Shown piece after piece: positions 1 through 6,183 of a stretch of DNA of 19,427 nucleotides. How positions within the stretch are numbered: position 1 is the stretch's first letter; the number at the start of each line of letters is the position of its first letter. The translations under genes were made by a program, and so were the position numbers. The notes below the pieces were generated by a model. That model ran no database searches, was not told where the DNA came from, and saw only the letters and a list, made by a program, of their open reading frames with translations. The stretch is from an uncultured Ruaniaceae bacterium (GTDB lineage Bacteria; Actinomycetota; Actinomycetes; Actinomycetales; Beutenbergiaceae). Location: positions 1-19,427 of the forward strand of contig CALKWS010000188.1 of the NCBI GenBank assembly GCA_938004115.1. The letters are read 5' to 3'.

Positions 1-120
1 ACTTGGCGGCCTCCCCCCGATCAGCCGCGTGTCACCAACCTGATGGCCGGGTACAGCTAACAGGGCGATGGCGCCCACAGCGGCGAGACCGGCTCGCACG
101 CGTCGGGATCTGAGGGACAC
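1..120 (-). CDS. Partial secreted or membrane-anchored protein (N-terminal 40 codons)
   Basis: An open frame runs from a GTG at 120 leftward off the window edge, giving 40 codons with no stop. An AAGGAGG ribosome binding site lies 6-7 bases upstream of the GTG, the strongest start signal in this part of the window. The N-terminus has the layout of a signal peptide: an Arg-rich n-region (MSLRSRRVR, residues 1-9), a hydrophobic core of Ala, Val, Leu and Ile (residues 10-23) and a possible signal peptidase I site after Val-Pro-Gly (23-25). The export signal and start come from the sequence; the mature function cannot be told because only about 15 mature residues are visible. One leucine codon (58-60) is TTA, rare in this DNA. 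Upstream lie a promoter-like sequence and a pentamer repeat set, so the gene may be conditionally expressed. An uncleaved membrane anchor is the alternative. Confidence 0.6.
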   Translation of the reverse strand, partial: MSLRSRRVRAGLAAVGAIALLAVPGHQVGDTRLIGGRPPS

Positions 121-143
121 GCGATTCCTCCTTGATGGTCCGG

Positions 144-164
144 ATCGACCGGCCAGTGGTCGAT
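144..164. repeat. Inverted repeat between panD and the secreted gene
   Basis: ATCGACC (144-150) and GGTCGAT (158-164) are perfect 7-base inverted arms around a 7-base centre. The site lies downstream of the panD stop and 24 bp upstream of the GTG at 120. It could be an operator for the secreted gene or a weak panD terminator. No T-run follows on the minus strand, which makes an intrinsic terminator less likely. Confidence 0.35.
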
Positions 165-170
165 GCCGCC

Positions 171-200
171 ATTGTGGTGAGCGTTCAGACGCCCGTGCAA
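171..200 (-). promoter_or_regulatory. Candidate promoter of the secreted partial gene
   Basis: Read on the minus strand, TTGCAC (195-200) and CACAAT (171-176) are separated by 18 bp. They keep TTG of the -35 consensus and four of six -10 positions. Transcription would start near 163, about 40 bases before the GTG at 120. The -35 box overlaps the pentamer repeats at 183-251, as expected for a promoter controlled by a response regulator. This is a match by eye only. Confidence 0.3.
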
Positions 201-251
201 TGAGCGTGCACCTTCGTTCACCCAGAGTTCATCCCTCCGGGCAGACGTTCA
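183..251 (+). promoter_or_regulatory. GTTCA/GTGCA direct repeat array, PHO-box-like
   Basis: Plus-strand pentamers start at 183 (GTTCA), 195 (GTGCA), 206 (GTGCA), 216 (GTTCA) and 227 (GTTCA), with spacings of 12, 11, 10 and 11 bp. A further GTTCA lies at 247. The 216 and 227 copies, GTTCACCCAGA and GTTCATCCCTC, resemble the 11-bp direct repeat units described for PhoP boxes in Streptomyces and for the mycobacterial phosphate-response regulator RegX3. One-turn spacing suits a dimeric OmpR-type response regulator. The likely target is the secreted-protein gene starting at 120. The repeat is visible in the sequence; the regulator identity is inference. Confidence 0.45.
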
Positions 252-731
252 ATCCGCGGCGGTGGCCTGGCGCGCGGAGCGGCCCTGGGTGAACGGGATC
301 CCGCTGGAGCGCAGCGCGGGCTGCGGGCCGGGCGTCGCCGGTACCTGGCCGGGGTCGGCGCCGGTGGAGCGGATCCGGTTGTCACCGTCCACGAAGACCA
401 CGGAAGGTTCGTAGTTCCGGGCGTCGGAGTCGCTGAGCATGCCGTAGGCGATCACGATCACCAGATCGCCGGGGTGGATGTGGTGCGCCGCTGCGCCGTT
501 GATCTGGACCTGTCCGCTGCCCGGTTCACCGGGGATGACGTACGTGGTCAGCCGTGCACCGTTGGTGATGTCCACGACGTCGACCTGCTGACCGGGCAAC
601 AGGTCGGCGGCCCGCATCAGGTCGGTGTCCAGGGTGAGGGAACCGACATAGTGCAGATCGGCCGCGGTGACGGTGGCGCGGTGGATCTTGCCGAGGAGCA
701 TCGGGCGCTGCAATGAGCCAGGTGGGGCCAT
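249..731 (-). CDS. panD: Aspartate 1-decarboxylase proenzyme PanD
   Basis: PanD decarboxylates L-aspartate to beta-alanine for pantothenate and coenzyme A synthesis, in the cytoplasm. The self-cleavage site is Gly30-Ser31 in LHYVGS; Ser31 would become the pyruvoyl group. The family motifs KIHRATVT (15-22), NGAR (57-60), Tyr64 and the INGAAAH segment (77-83) are present, so it should be active. The ATG at 731 is chosen because AGGAT lies about 9 bases upstream; a TTG at 713 would give exactly the family N-terminus but has a weak site. At 160 residues it is longer than typical (about 126-140). The extra C-terminal tail is rich in Pro, Ala and Ser and begins with GADPGQVP, which resembles the start of the mycobacterial PanD tail. 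Next to no other pantothenate gene, it has its own upstream region with three 15-bp repeats. Confidence 0.95.
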   Translation of the reverse strand: MAPPGSLQRPMLLGKIHRATVTAADLHYVGSLTLDTDLMRAADLLPGQQVDVVDITNGARLTTYVIPGEPGSGQVQINGAAAHHIHPGDLVIVIAYGMLSDSDARNYEPSVVFVDGDNRIRSTGADPGQVPATPGPQPALRSSGIPFTQGRSARQATAAD

Positions 732-754
732 GTGCGCTGATCCTACTGTCCCCC

Positions 755-819
755 GGGATCGCTCAGCGCCGGGGGACTACTCAGCGCGGGATTGCGGTGC
801 GTGCGGGATTGCTCAGCGC
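755..819 (-). repeat. Three 15-bp direct repeats upstream of panD
   Basis: Read on the minus strand, GCGCTGAGCAATCCC (805-819), GCGCTGAGTAGTCCC (773-787) and GCGCTGAGCGATCCC (755-769) share the pattern GCGCTGAGYRRTCCC. The first copy overlaps the stop codon of the upstream HAD gene. A shortened copy in opposite orientation, GCGCTGATCC, lies at 734-743 just before the panD start. The four sites fill the short HAD-panD gap, so they may be binding sites controlling panD, or a local duplication. Confidence 0.55.
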
Positions 820-1535
820 GCGAAGGCCTCGCCCACCGCGTCCGCGAAGGCGCGCATCGAGGGGTACTCGGCCAGGTAGCTCCAGTGCCCCGCGGGTTCA
901 GGGGTCGCACCCCATCCGGGACGGTCGTGGCGGCGGTTGATCCACACCGAATCCAGCCCGTGCCGCTTGGCCGGCACGTGATCGTGGAACAGGCTCTGGG
1001 CCACGTGCAGCAGCTGTGATCGTTGCACGCCCAACTCGGCCAGGGTCCGGTCCAATGCCTCGAAGTGGGCATCGGCAGGTTTGTAGGCACCGACGTCCTC
1101 GGCGGTGATGACAGCGGCGAAGTCCCCGCGCAACTGCCGGTTGCTCCCGGCGAAACCGTCGCGGTGCACGTTGGACAGGATGATCAACTGGTAACGCTCG
1201 CCCAGTTCGGTCAGCGCCGGTGCGGAATCCTCGAACGCGGGCCAGTCGGGTACCGAGTCGCCCAGGCGGCGCGCCCACTCCTCGGCGGGTTGACGCTTGA
1301 GGTCGATCGCGGTGCGGCGGAAGGCCTCGGCCAGGATCTGCGGATAACGTGCCCCGGGTTCCTCCCTGGCGGCGGCGGCCTCGTTGGCGGCGTAGGTGGT
1401 GAGGAGTTCCTCATCGCTCAGGTCCAGGCCCTCGGTGGCTGCCCAGGCGGCAAGGACCGAGGCGATACCGGCCTCCCAGTCGATCAGGGTGCCGTACACA
1501 TCGAAACTCAGGGCACGGTAGCGGGTGAGGTCCAT
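813..1535 (-). CDS. HAD-superfamily hydrolase (haloacid dehalogenase-like)
   Basis: A 240-residue cytoplasmic HAD hydrolase with a cap domain. Motif I is FDVYGT (11-16) with nucleophile Asp12, motif II Ser121 in ILSNVHRD, motif III Lys152 in YKPAD and motif IV Asp185 in FHDHVPAK. Its sequence is of the type II haloacid dehalogenase/phosphatase group and automatic annotation will often call it a haloacid dehalogenase. However, the segment around residue 43 has no Arg for the halide-binding Arg of L-2-haloacid dehalogenases, and the positions expected to hold Ser and Asn before the motif IV Asp are Gln180 and Leu182. A phosphatase is therefore more likely; the substrate is unknown. The ATG at 1535 follows GAGGGAGA and starts right at the HAD domain; a longer frame to 1664 is low-complexity and overlaps the methyltransferase gene. 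It lies 58 bp after that gene. Confidence 0.85.
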   Translation of the reverse strand: MDLTRYRALSFDVYGTLIDWEAGIASVLAAWAATEGLDLSDEELLTTYAANEAAAAREEPGARYPQILAEAFRRTAIDLKRQPAEEWARRLGDSVPDWPAFEDSAPALTELGERYQLIILSNVHRDGFAGSNRQLRGDFAAVITAEDVGAYKPADAHFEALDRTLAELGVQRSQLLHVAQSLFHDHVPAKRHGLDSVWINRRHDRPGWGATPEPAGHWSYLAEYPSMRAFADAVGEAFAR

Positions 1536-1593
1536 TCGTCTCCCTCGTGTGGCGGGTCCGGTGAGCGTCGGCCCGGTCGGCGTTCGTCCGGTA

Positions 1594-2199
1594 TCAGCGT
1601 TGCGCGACGGCGAGGAACACCGGGAACTCCCGCCCGTCGCGCTCGGCGAATGTGCAGTCGCCAATGGTGACCTGGGAGAACCCCGCGGAGTGCAACTCCG
1701 CCGTCAGGTCGGCGCGGTCGAAGCCGTGGTGACCATCGAAGTCGTAGTCGTGGAAGGATCCGTCTTCCTTGTCCAGATCGGCGATGCACAGGTAACCGCC
1801 GGGTTCGAGGAGGCGCGCGAAGCCGCCGAGCACCACGGGCAGGTTTCGCACGTGGTGCAGCACCATGGCGGTGACGATCAACTCGAAGGTCTCCGGCGGC
1901 GGCGGGTCGGACTCCAGGTTCAGGTCCCACACCCGGGCCAGCCGAAGCGCGCCGGCTCCGATCTTCTCGTGCAGCATCTCCCGCATCCCCACGGAGGGGT
2001 CGGCCAGCGTCAACGGCCCGATCCGGGCCTGCAGCGCCTGGCTGACCAGTCCGGTGCCCGCGCCGTACTCCAGCACTTGCATGTTCAGGTTCAGCGGCAC
2101 GGCTTCCGCGATCCCCTCGGCGATCGCGTTGGCGCGCGCCACCTTCTCCGGGTCGGCGTCCCAGGTTGACGCCTTGGTATCAAAACGGTCGATACTCAT
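1594..2199 (-). CDS. Class I SAM-dependent methyltransferase
   Basis: A 201-residue Rossmann-fold methyltransferase of the UbiE/Methyltransf_11 type. The SAM-binding glycine motif is LEYGAGTG (43-50) and the acidic residue at the end of strand 2 is Asp67 in LADPSVGM. A later MVLHHV segment (about 112-117) and RLLEPGGYLCIAD are the usual post-I and motif III regions. It should transfer a methyl group from S-adenosylmethionine to a small molecule; the acceptor cannot be read from the sequence. The ATG at 2199 is preceded by GGTGGG and leads directly into a typical FDTKASTWD N-terminus. It is co-directional with the amidohydrolase 104 bp upstream and the HAD gene 58 bp downstream, so co-transcription with the HAD hydrolase is plausible. 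Confidence is high for the family and low for the role. Confidence 0.88.
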   Translation of the reverse strand: MSIDRFDTKASTWDADPEKVARANAIAEGIAEAVPLNLNMQVLEYGAGTGLVSQALQARIGPLTLADPSVGMREMLHEKIGAGALRLARVWDLNLESDPPPPETFELIVTAMVLHHVRNLPVVLGGFARLLEPGGYLCIADLDKEDGSFHDYDFDGHHGFDRADLTAELHSAGFSQVTIGDCTFAERDGREFPVFLAVAQR

Positions 2200-2251
2200 G
2201 CACCCACCATGTCACGATTCGGTTACGAAGTGGACTCCCGGTTGTCCCATA

Positions 2252-2265
2252 GGACGGTTTCGTCC
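2252..2265. repeat. Short hairpin or operator between amidohydrolase and methyltransferase genes
   Basis: GGACG (2252-2256) and CGTCC (2261-2265) form a perfect 5-base inverted repeat with a 4-base loop. It sits about 53 bp upstream of the methyltransferase start. There is no T-run, so it could be an operator or chance. A second palindrome, GCGATT-C-AATCGC, spans 2299-2311 across the amidohydrolase stop codon. Confidence 0.2.
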
Positions 2266-2303
2266 ACCCTGCGGACAGTCCAGCGTCTCGGCGCAGCCGC
2301 GAT

Positions 2304-3542
2304 TCAATCGCTTGCCGCGCGCAGGTTCATCGGTAGGTAGTCCTCCGGCAGCGGCGGGATCGGTGGCAGCGGATCGGGGGTGAACGGCTGTCCGTCGGTC
2401 ATGATCAGCCGCAGGTCGGTGAGGACACCCAGATCCGTTCGTGGGTCGCCGGGGACGGCGATGAGGTCGGCGGCATATCCGGGCGTGAGCTGGCCGGTGC
2501 GGGCGCCCAGGCCGATCGCTTCGGCCGCCCTGCTGGTGGCGGCGATCAGCACCTCGTGCGCGGGCACGTCGAAACCGGAAAGCGCCTGCAGGCCGCCGAC
2601 GAAGCCGTGGTGCGGGGTGTGGTCGATCCCGGCGTCGGTGCCGGCGATGATGCGCACGCCGCGGCGGTACAGGTCCCCCACCGGGAAGTAGGGGTCGGGC
2701 ATCATCCGGAGCAGGTCGGGCAGCCGGAAGTTCACCGTGGGGGCCACGTGGATCCCCGCGGCCACGATCCGGTCGACCAGGACGTCATCCAGGTCGAAGC
2801 CGCCGCCCGGGTTCTGGAAACTGCAGTGTTCGATGGTGTCCACCCCGGCGTCCACGGCCCGGCGGATTCCTTCGGCGGCGTGGGCGTGCGCGGCCACCTT
2901 CTTCCCCACCCGGTGGGCCTCCTCGACGATCACGCGCAGTGTGTCGGTGTGGAACTGCGCCTGCCACGGGGCCGATCCGGTGGTCATGTTCCCACCGGTG
3001 ACCATCACCTTGATCAGGTCCGTGCCGTGCTTGTGGTGCCGGCGGACCATGGTGCGCACGTCGTCGGCCGAATCCGCTTCCCCACCCATGAACCAGCAGT
3101 GGCCGCCGGTGATGGTGATCGGTGGGCCGGAGACCACCAGTCGCGGACCGCGCGCGATGCCCCGGGCGATCGCCTCCCGTACCGCCACATCGAGGTAGCC
3201 CGGCGCACCGAGGTCCCGTGCCGTGGTCACGCCCACGCTCAGCAGGTTGCGAGCGTGGTACAGCATCGACGCCACCAGTGCGGGCTCGTCCGCGCCGATC
3301 AGGTGCCGGACCGGTTCCGGTCCGCCATCGAAGGCCAGGTGCGTGTGCGCATCGATCAGACCGGGTAATAAGGTGACGTCCCCCAGGTGCCGAGCGTCGC
3401 CGTCGTCCCTGCCGCGGTGCCCCGGAGCCTCGCCGCGGGGACCTACCCAGGTGATCTCGCCGTCGTCGATGATGACCGCCGCATCCTCCACCAGCCTCAG
3501 ATCCGCGCCCACCAGGGCACGGTCAGCGGTGAGCACCTGCAC
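2304..3542 (-). CDS. Metal-dependent amidohydrolase, prolidase/imidazolonepropionase-like
   Basis: A 412-residue amidohydrolase-superfamily enzyme. It has an N-terminal beta-sandwich segment (1-60), then the TIM barrel with DAHTHLAF (His66, His68), IKVMVTGG with Lys178 as likely carboxylated lysine, AAHAHA (His219/His221), IEHC (His239) and GTDAG (Asp303). A C-terminal YAADLIAVPGDP segment rebuilds the sandwich. This pattern fits the binuclear-zinc subgroup that includes Xaa-Pro dipeptidase-like and imidazolonepropionase-like enzymes, which cleave cyclic or peptide amide bonds. No signal peptide is seen, so it is probably cytoplasmic. The GTG start at 3542 is set by TAGGAGG five bases upstream. 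Leu58 and Leu59 are two consecutive TTA codons (3366-3371), unusual in this GC-rich gene. It diverges from the symporter gene at 4032, so the transporter may import its substrate; this is inference. Confidence 0.85.
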   Translation of the reverse strand: MQVLTADRALVGADLRLVEDAAVIIDDGEITWVGPRGEAPGHRGRDDGDARHLGDVTLLPGLIDAHTHLAFDGGPEPVRHLIGADEPALVASMLYHARNLLSVGVTTARDLGAPGYLDVAVREAIARGIARGPRLVVSGPPITITGGHCWFMGGEADSADDVRTMVRRHHKHGTDLIKVMVTGGNMTTGSAPWQAQFHTDTLRVIVEEAHRVGKKVAAHAHAAEGIRRAVDAGVDTIEHCSFQNPGGGFDLDDVLVDRIVAAGIHVAPTVNFRLPDLLRMMPDPYFPVGDLYRRGVRIIAGTDAGIDHTPHHGFVGGLQALSGFDVPAHEVLIAATSRAAEAIGLGARTGQLTPGYAADLIAVPGDPRTDLGVLTDLRLIMTDGQPFTPDPLPPIPPLPEDYLPMNLRAASD

Positions 3543-4031
3543 TGCTGCCTCCTACCGGCCGACTTCCTAGGTCACCTGCCGGTCGGTGTTCCTCGGTCGG
3601 GCGACGAGCAGGCGCGCACCAGTCTGGCAGGCCGACGGTCACGGCGGTGCACGCGTGCCACTGCGCCGGCGGGTTCCGGCCGGCCGGTTGCGGGCGGGAG
3701 CGGCAGCGCCCCGTGGCGGTGCCGTCAGCGACGCCTTGGGCACACTGGCCAGGGGCGGAACTGGACTATCAAGCAAACTCTGCTACCGTTCATGGCTGTC
3801 CGATAGGCACGAGAATGCGTAGTGCCGATGAGGGCATTGCGCAGCCCATGCGCTCGCCAGTTACTGGCTAGAGCCTGGCCATGCACGCACCACGTCATGT
3901 GCGTACTCGCCGCCGCCGGTTCCTGTTCGCCTGCCCTCGTCCGCCTCGTCCCGTGCCGCGCGCACGCCGCGCCGTCCGGATGCCTGAGCGCACCGGGACG
4001 TCCATGGAAGCGACAAGAGGAGAGGGACCCG
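3543..4031. other. 489-bp divergent intergenic region
   Basis: This gap lies between the divergent amidohydrolase and symporter genes. Several open frames cross it, but none has a convincing start plus recognisable protein, and the symporter frame continues upstream only as low-complexity translation. Visible elements are a weak promoter-like pair TGGACT (3762-3767) and TACCGT (3784-3789) with 16-bp spacing on the plus strand, the palindrome at 3856-3868, and the symporter ribosome binding site AGAGGAGAGGGA just before 4032. The 3650-3720 stretch is a very GC-rich run around CCGGCCGGCCGG. No RNA gene is recognised. Confidence 0.4.
3856..3868. promoter_or_regulatory. Palindromic site upstream of the symporter
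   Basis: GCCAGT-T-ACTGGC is a perfect 6-1-6 palindrome. It begins 14 bp after a -35-like TTGCGC (3837-3842), so it would cover the position of a -10 box. It lies 163 bp before the symporter start. Its regulator is unknown and it was found by eye only. Confidence 0.3.
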
Positions 4032-5822
4032 TTGGATTCGGATCTAGTGCAGTTCGGAGCGATAACCGTCGTCTTGCTCATCGCGCTCTTCTACGGCGGC
4101 ACGTTCTTCGTCTCCACCCGAATCGCCAAGAAACGTGAGAACGCCGATGGCTACATGACCGCCGGCAACAAGATCGGCTTCGGCATCTCGGCAGCGTCGA
4201 TGACGGCCACCTGGATCTGGGCCTCCTCGATGTACGCCTCGGCCACCTCCGGGTACACCTACGGCATCTCCGGCCCGATCCACTACGGACTGTGGGGGGC
4301 TTTGATGATCCTGTTCATCTACCCCTTCGGGAAGCGGATCCGGCAAGTGGCCCCCCGGGCGCACACCCTGGCGGAGGTGATGTTCGTGCGGCACGGACGC
4401 TCCAGCCAACTGATGCTAGCCGGATCCAATGTGGTGGGCAGCGTGATCTCGCTGATGTCCAACTTCATCGCCGGCGGTGCACTGGTGGCGCTGCTGAGCC
4501 CGTTCACCTTTCTGCAGGGGGTGTTCGCGGTGGCCGGCGGGGTGCTGCTGTACACGCTGTGGTCCGGGTTCCGCGCCTCGGTGCTCACCGACTTCATGCA
4601 GGTGATGGCGATGCTCGGCGCGGTGGCCATCATCGTGCCGGCGATCTTCTTCGCCGCCGACTTCCCCACCGCGTTCACCACCGGCGCGGGCAACCTGACC
4701 GACCAGCAGGCGAACTTCTTCTCCTCCGAGGCATTCCTCCACCAGGGCGCCCCCTACATCGCGGCGGTGCTGGCCTACGCGATCGGCAACCAGACCATCG
4801 CCCAGCGGTTGTTCGCCGTGCGCCAGGACCTGATCAAGAAGACGTTCGTGACCGCCACGGTGGGCTACGGGGCGATGGTGATCGGCGTGGGCATGCTCGG
4901 TGTGCTGGCGCTGTACCTGGGCCTGGAGCCGCTCGGCGGGGACATGAACAACCTGATGCCGCAGATGGCCGCGACCTACCTGCCGATGATCCTGCTGGTG
5001 CTGTTCTTCATCATGGTGATCGGGGCGCTGTCCTCCACGGCGGACTCGGACCTGTCGGCGCTGAGCTCGATCATGATGGCCGATATCTACGGGCAGAACA
5101 TCGCCGGGAAGGAGAAGGCCGACCCTCGGGTGATGCTGCTGGTGGGCCGGGTCACCATGGTCCTGGCCACCGCCGTGGCCGTGGCGCTGGCCAGTTTCCA
5201 GATGAACATCCTGGACCTGCTGGTGTTCGTCGGGGCGCTGTGGGGCGCACTGGTGTTCCCCGTGATCGCGAGCTTCTACTGGGACAAGGTCACCAACCGG
5301 GCCTTCACCACCGCGGTGCTGGCTGCCGTGGCCATCTTCATCCCGGTGCGGTTCTCCTGGGTGCCCATGACCGGGGCGACCGGATTGATCGTGGACGTGC
5401 TCGCCGTCATCGGTATCGGCGTGGTGCTCGGGCTGATGGCCTTCGGATTCTTCGGCTGGAAGGTGGCCCGCGTGGTGGCAGTGGTCGCGATCGTGGCCTC
5501 CGCTCCGTTCGCCATCGGGTTCCTGCACGACTACGCCACGCTGAGCGCATCGCTGGTGGCGTACGCGGTGTCCACCATCGTGTGTGCCGGGATGAGTTGG
5601 CGCAGCAAGGCCCGGTTCGACTTCTCCGTGATCAAGGACCGGGTAGGGGAGTACGACCCGGAGGACGACGACCGACAGTTGACGATGCCCGTAACCGGTG
5701 AGGCGGTGGCGGATGAGGCGATGGCGACTGAGCCGGTGGCCCCGCACAATCCCCACGGTGCGAGCACGCGGCGCCCGGACGATGACCAGAACCCGCAGCC
5801 GGCCCCGGCCGGCGCGCGCTGA
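4032..5822 (+). CDS. Sodium:solute symporter (SSS family, Dur3-like)
   Basis: An integral membrane symporter of 596 residues with about 13-15 hydrophobic helices. It would couple sodium or proton influx to uptake of a small solute. Family features are YMTAGNKIGFGISAASMTATWIWAS (41-65, the first part of the core fold), SGPIHYGLWGA (80-90), APRAHTLAEVMFVRHG (107-122) and SSTADSDLSALSSI (334-347), which holds the conserved Ser/Thr of the sodium site. The APxAHT and WTWA-like motifs resemble the urea/polyamine transporter Dur3 branch more than proline or glucose SSS proteins, but the substrate is not assigned. The charged tail after about 535 is low-complexity and cytoplasmic. TTG at 4032 is chosen because AGAGGAGAGGGA lies immediately upstream and translation goes straight into helix 1. 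A small-subunit gene follows 11 bp after the stop. Confidence 0.88.
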   Translation: MDSDLVQFGAITVVLLIALFYGGTFFVSTRIAKKRENADGYMTAGNKIGFGISAASMTATWIWASSMYASATSGYTYGISGPIHYGLWGALMILFIYPFGKRIRQVAPRAHTLAEVMFVRHGRSSQLMLAGSNVVGSVISLMSNFIAGGALVALLSPFTFLQGVFAVAGGVLLYTLWSGFRASVLTDFMQVMAMLGAVAIIVPAIFFAADFPTAFTTGAGNLTDQQANFFSSEAFLHQGAPYIAAVLAYAIGNQTIAQRLFAVRQDLIKKTFVTATVGYGAMVIGVGMLGVLALYLGLEPLGGDMNNLMPQMAATYLPMILLVLFFIMVIGALSSTADSDLSALSSIMMADIYGQNIAGKEKADPRVMLLVGRVTMVLATAVAVALASFQMNILDLLVFVGALWGALVFPVIASFYWDKVTNRAFTTAVLAAVAIFIPVRFSWVPMTGATGLIVDVLAVIGIGVVLGLMAFGFFGWKVARVVAVVAIVASAPFAIGFLHDYATLSASLVAYAVSTIVCAGMSWRSKARFDFSVIKDRVGEYDPEDDDRQLTMPVTGEAVADEAMATEPVAPHNPHGASTRRPDDDQNPQPAPAGAR

Positions 5823-5833
5823 GAGGGAGAGCA

Positions 5834-5965
5834 ATGTCTACGTGGATGCTGACCGGATACGTGTTGATGTGGCCGGCGTTGGTGGCCGTGGTGATGGCGG
5901 TCATCGCCCGTGGCTTCATCCGGGAGTGGCTGGAGGCCCGGCGGGAGGGACGCGACGTCATCTGA
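5834..5965 (+). CDS. Small single-helix transporter subunit, 43 residues
   Basis: ATG at 5834 follows GAGAGGGAGAG and opens a 43-codon frame ending in TGA at 5965. It begins MSTWMLTGYVLMWPALVAV, continues as one transmembrane helix to about residue 25, and ends in a charged amphipathic tail with REWLEARREGRDVI. This helix-plus-charged-tail layout matches the very short accessory proteins annotated as putative transporter small subunits beside SSS-family genes in Actinobacteria. The family assignment is from memory of its pattern. It starts 11 bp after the symporter stop, so the two are surely co-transcribed and probably form a membrane complex. How the small subunit acts is not known to me. 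It is easily missed by gene callers because of its size. Confidence 0.78.
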   Translation: MSTWMLTGYVLMWPALVAVVMAVIARGFIREWLEARREGRDVI

Positions 5966-6102
5966 GCGAAGGGCTCCCGGGGCAGCCCGTGCCGCCTAAC
6001 GGCCCGGCCAGGTAGAGCACGGTGCCCCCGGGGCCGCTGGCATCTGCTCGCCGCCTGCGCTCGTTTTCCAACCTGCCGGACAGCCTGTACGTACCGACGG
6101 TA

Positions 6103-6131
6103 TTGACAGAATCAACCGCCAGGAGGATGCT
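6103..6131 (+). promoter_or_regulatory. Sigma-70-like promoter of the kdgT-like operon
   Basis: A perfect TTGACA (6103-6108) is followed after 17 bp by GATGCT (6126-6131), which keeps A2, T3 and T6 of the -10 box. Transcription would begin near 6138, about 45 bases before the ATG at 6184. This is the best -35 match in the left half of the window. Confidence 0.5.
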
Positions 6132-6137
6132 TCAGCC

Positions 6138-6155
6138 AACCGGTCCGTACCGGTT
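6138..6155. promoter_or_regulatory. Operator-like palindrome with GGT-N4-ACC core
   Basis: AACCGGT-CCGT-ACCGGTT is an 18-bp palindrome with perfect 7-base arms. Its core GGTCCGTACC fits the GGT-N4-ACC pattern of HutC-subfamily GntR operators such as DasR/NagR sites. It begins at the predicted transcription start, so a bound protein would block RNA polymerase. The only HutC-type regulator in the window is the last gene of the same operon, at 9633-10451, which makes it the obvious partner. The site is seen; the pairing is inferred. Confidence 0.55.
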
Positions 6156-6183
6156 GTCCGGCTACCGTCCTTCAGGAGTTCAC

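Larger units (their letters stand above)
5966..6183. other. 218-bp intergenic region upstream of the acid-sugar operon
   Basis: The first half, after the small-subunit stop, is GC-rich with only a weak stem (GGGCT/AGCCC, about 5971-5988) and no T-run. The second half carries a TTGACA box, an 11-bp palindrome TACCG-A-CGGTA (6092-6102) directly before it, and the 18-bp operator-like palindrome at 6138-6155. A start codon upstream of 6184 exists in frame but gives unlikely protein. Confidence 0.5.

Noticed and set aside
68..292. 74-codon plus-strand frame at the left end
   Set aside because: No ribosome site and no recognisable protein; it crosses the regulatory repeats and the minus-strand signal-peptide gene.
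3822..4031. N-terminal extension of the symporter by 70 codons
   Set aside because: The added sequence is Cys/Pro/Arg-rich and not membrane-like, and a strong ribosome binding site lies directly before the TTG at 4032.
4416..5834. 472-codon open frame on the minus strand
   Set aside because: It is antisense to the symporter and its translation is His/Gly/Glu repeats with no domain; a shadow of the GC-rich codon pattern.
5971..5988. Intrinsic terminator after the small transporter subunit
   Set aside because: The stem is only five base pairs with an eight-base loop and no T-run follows.
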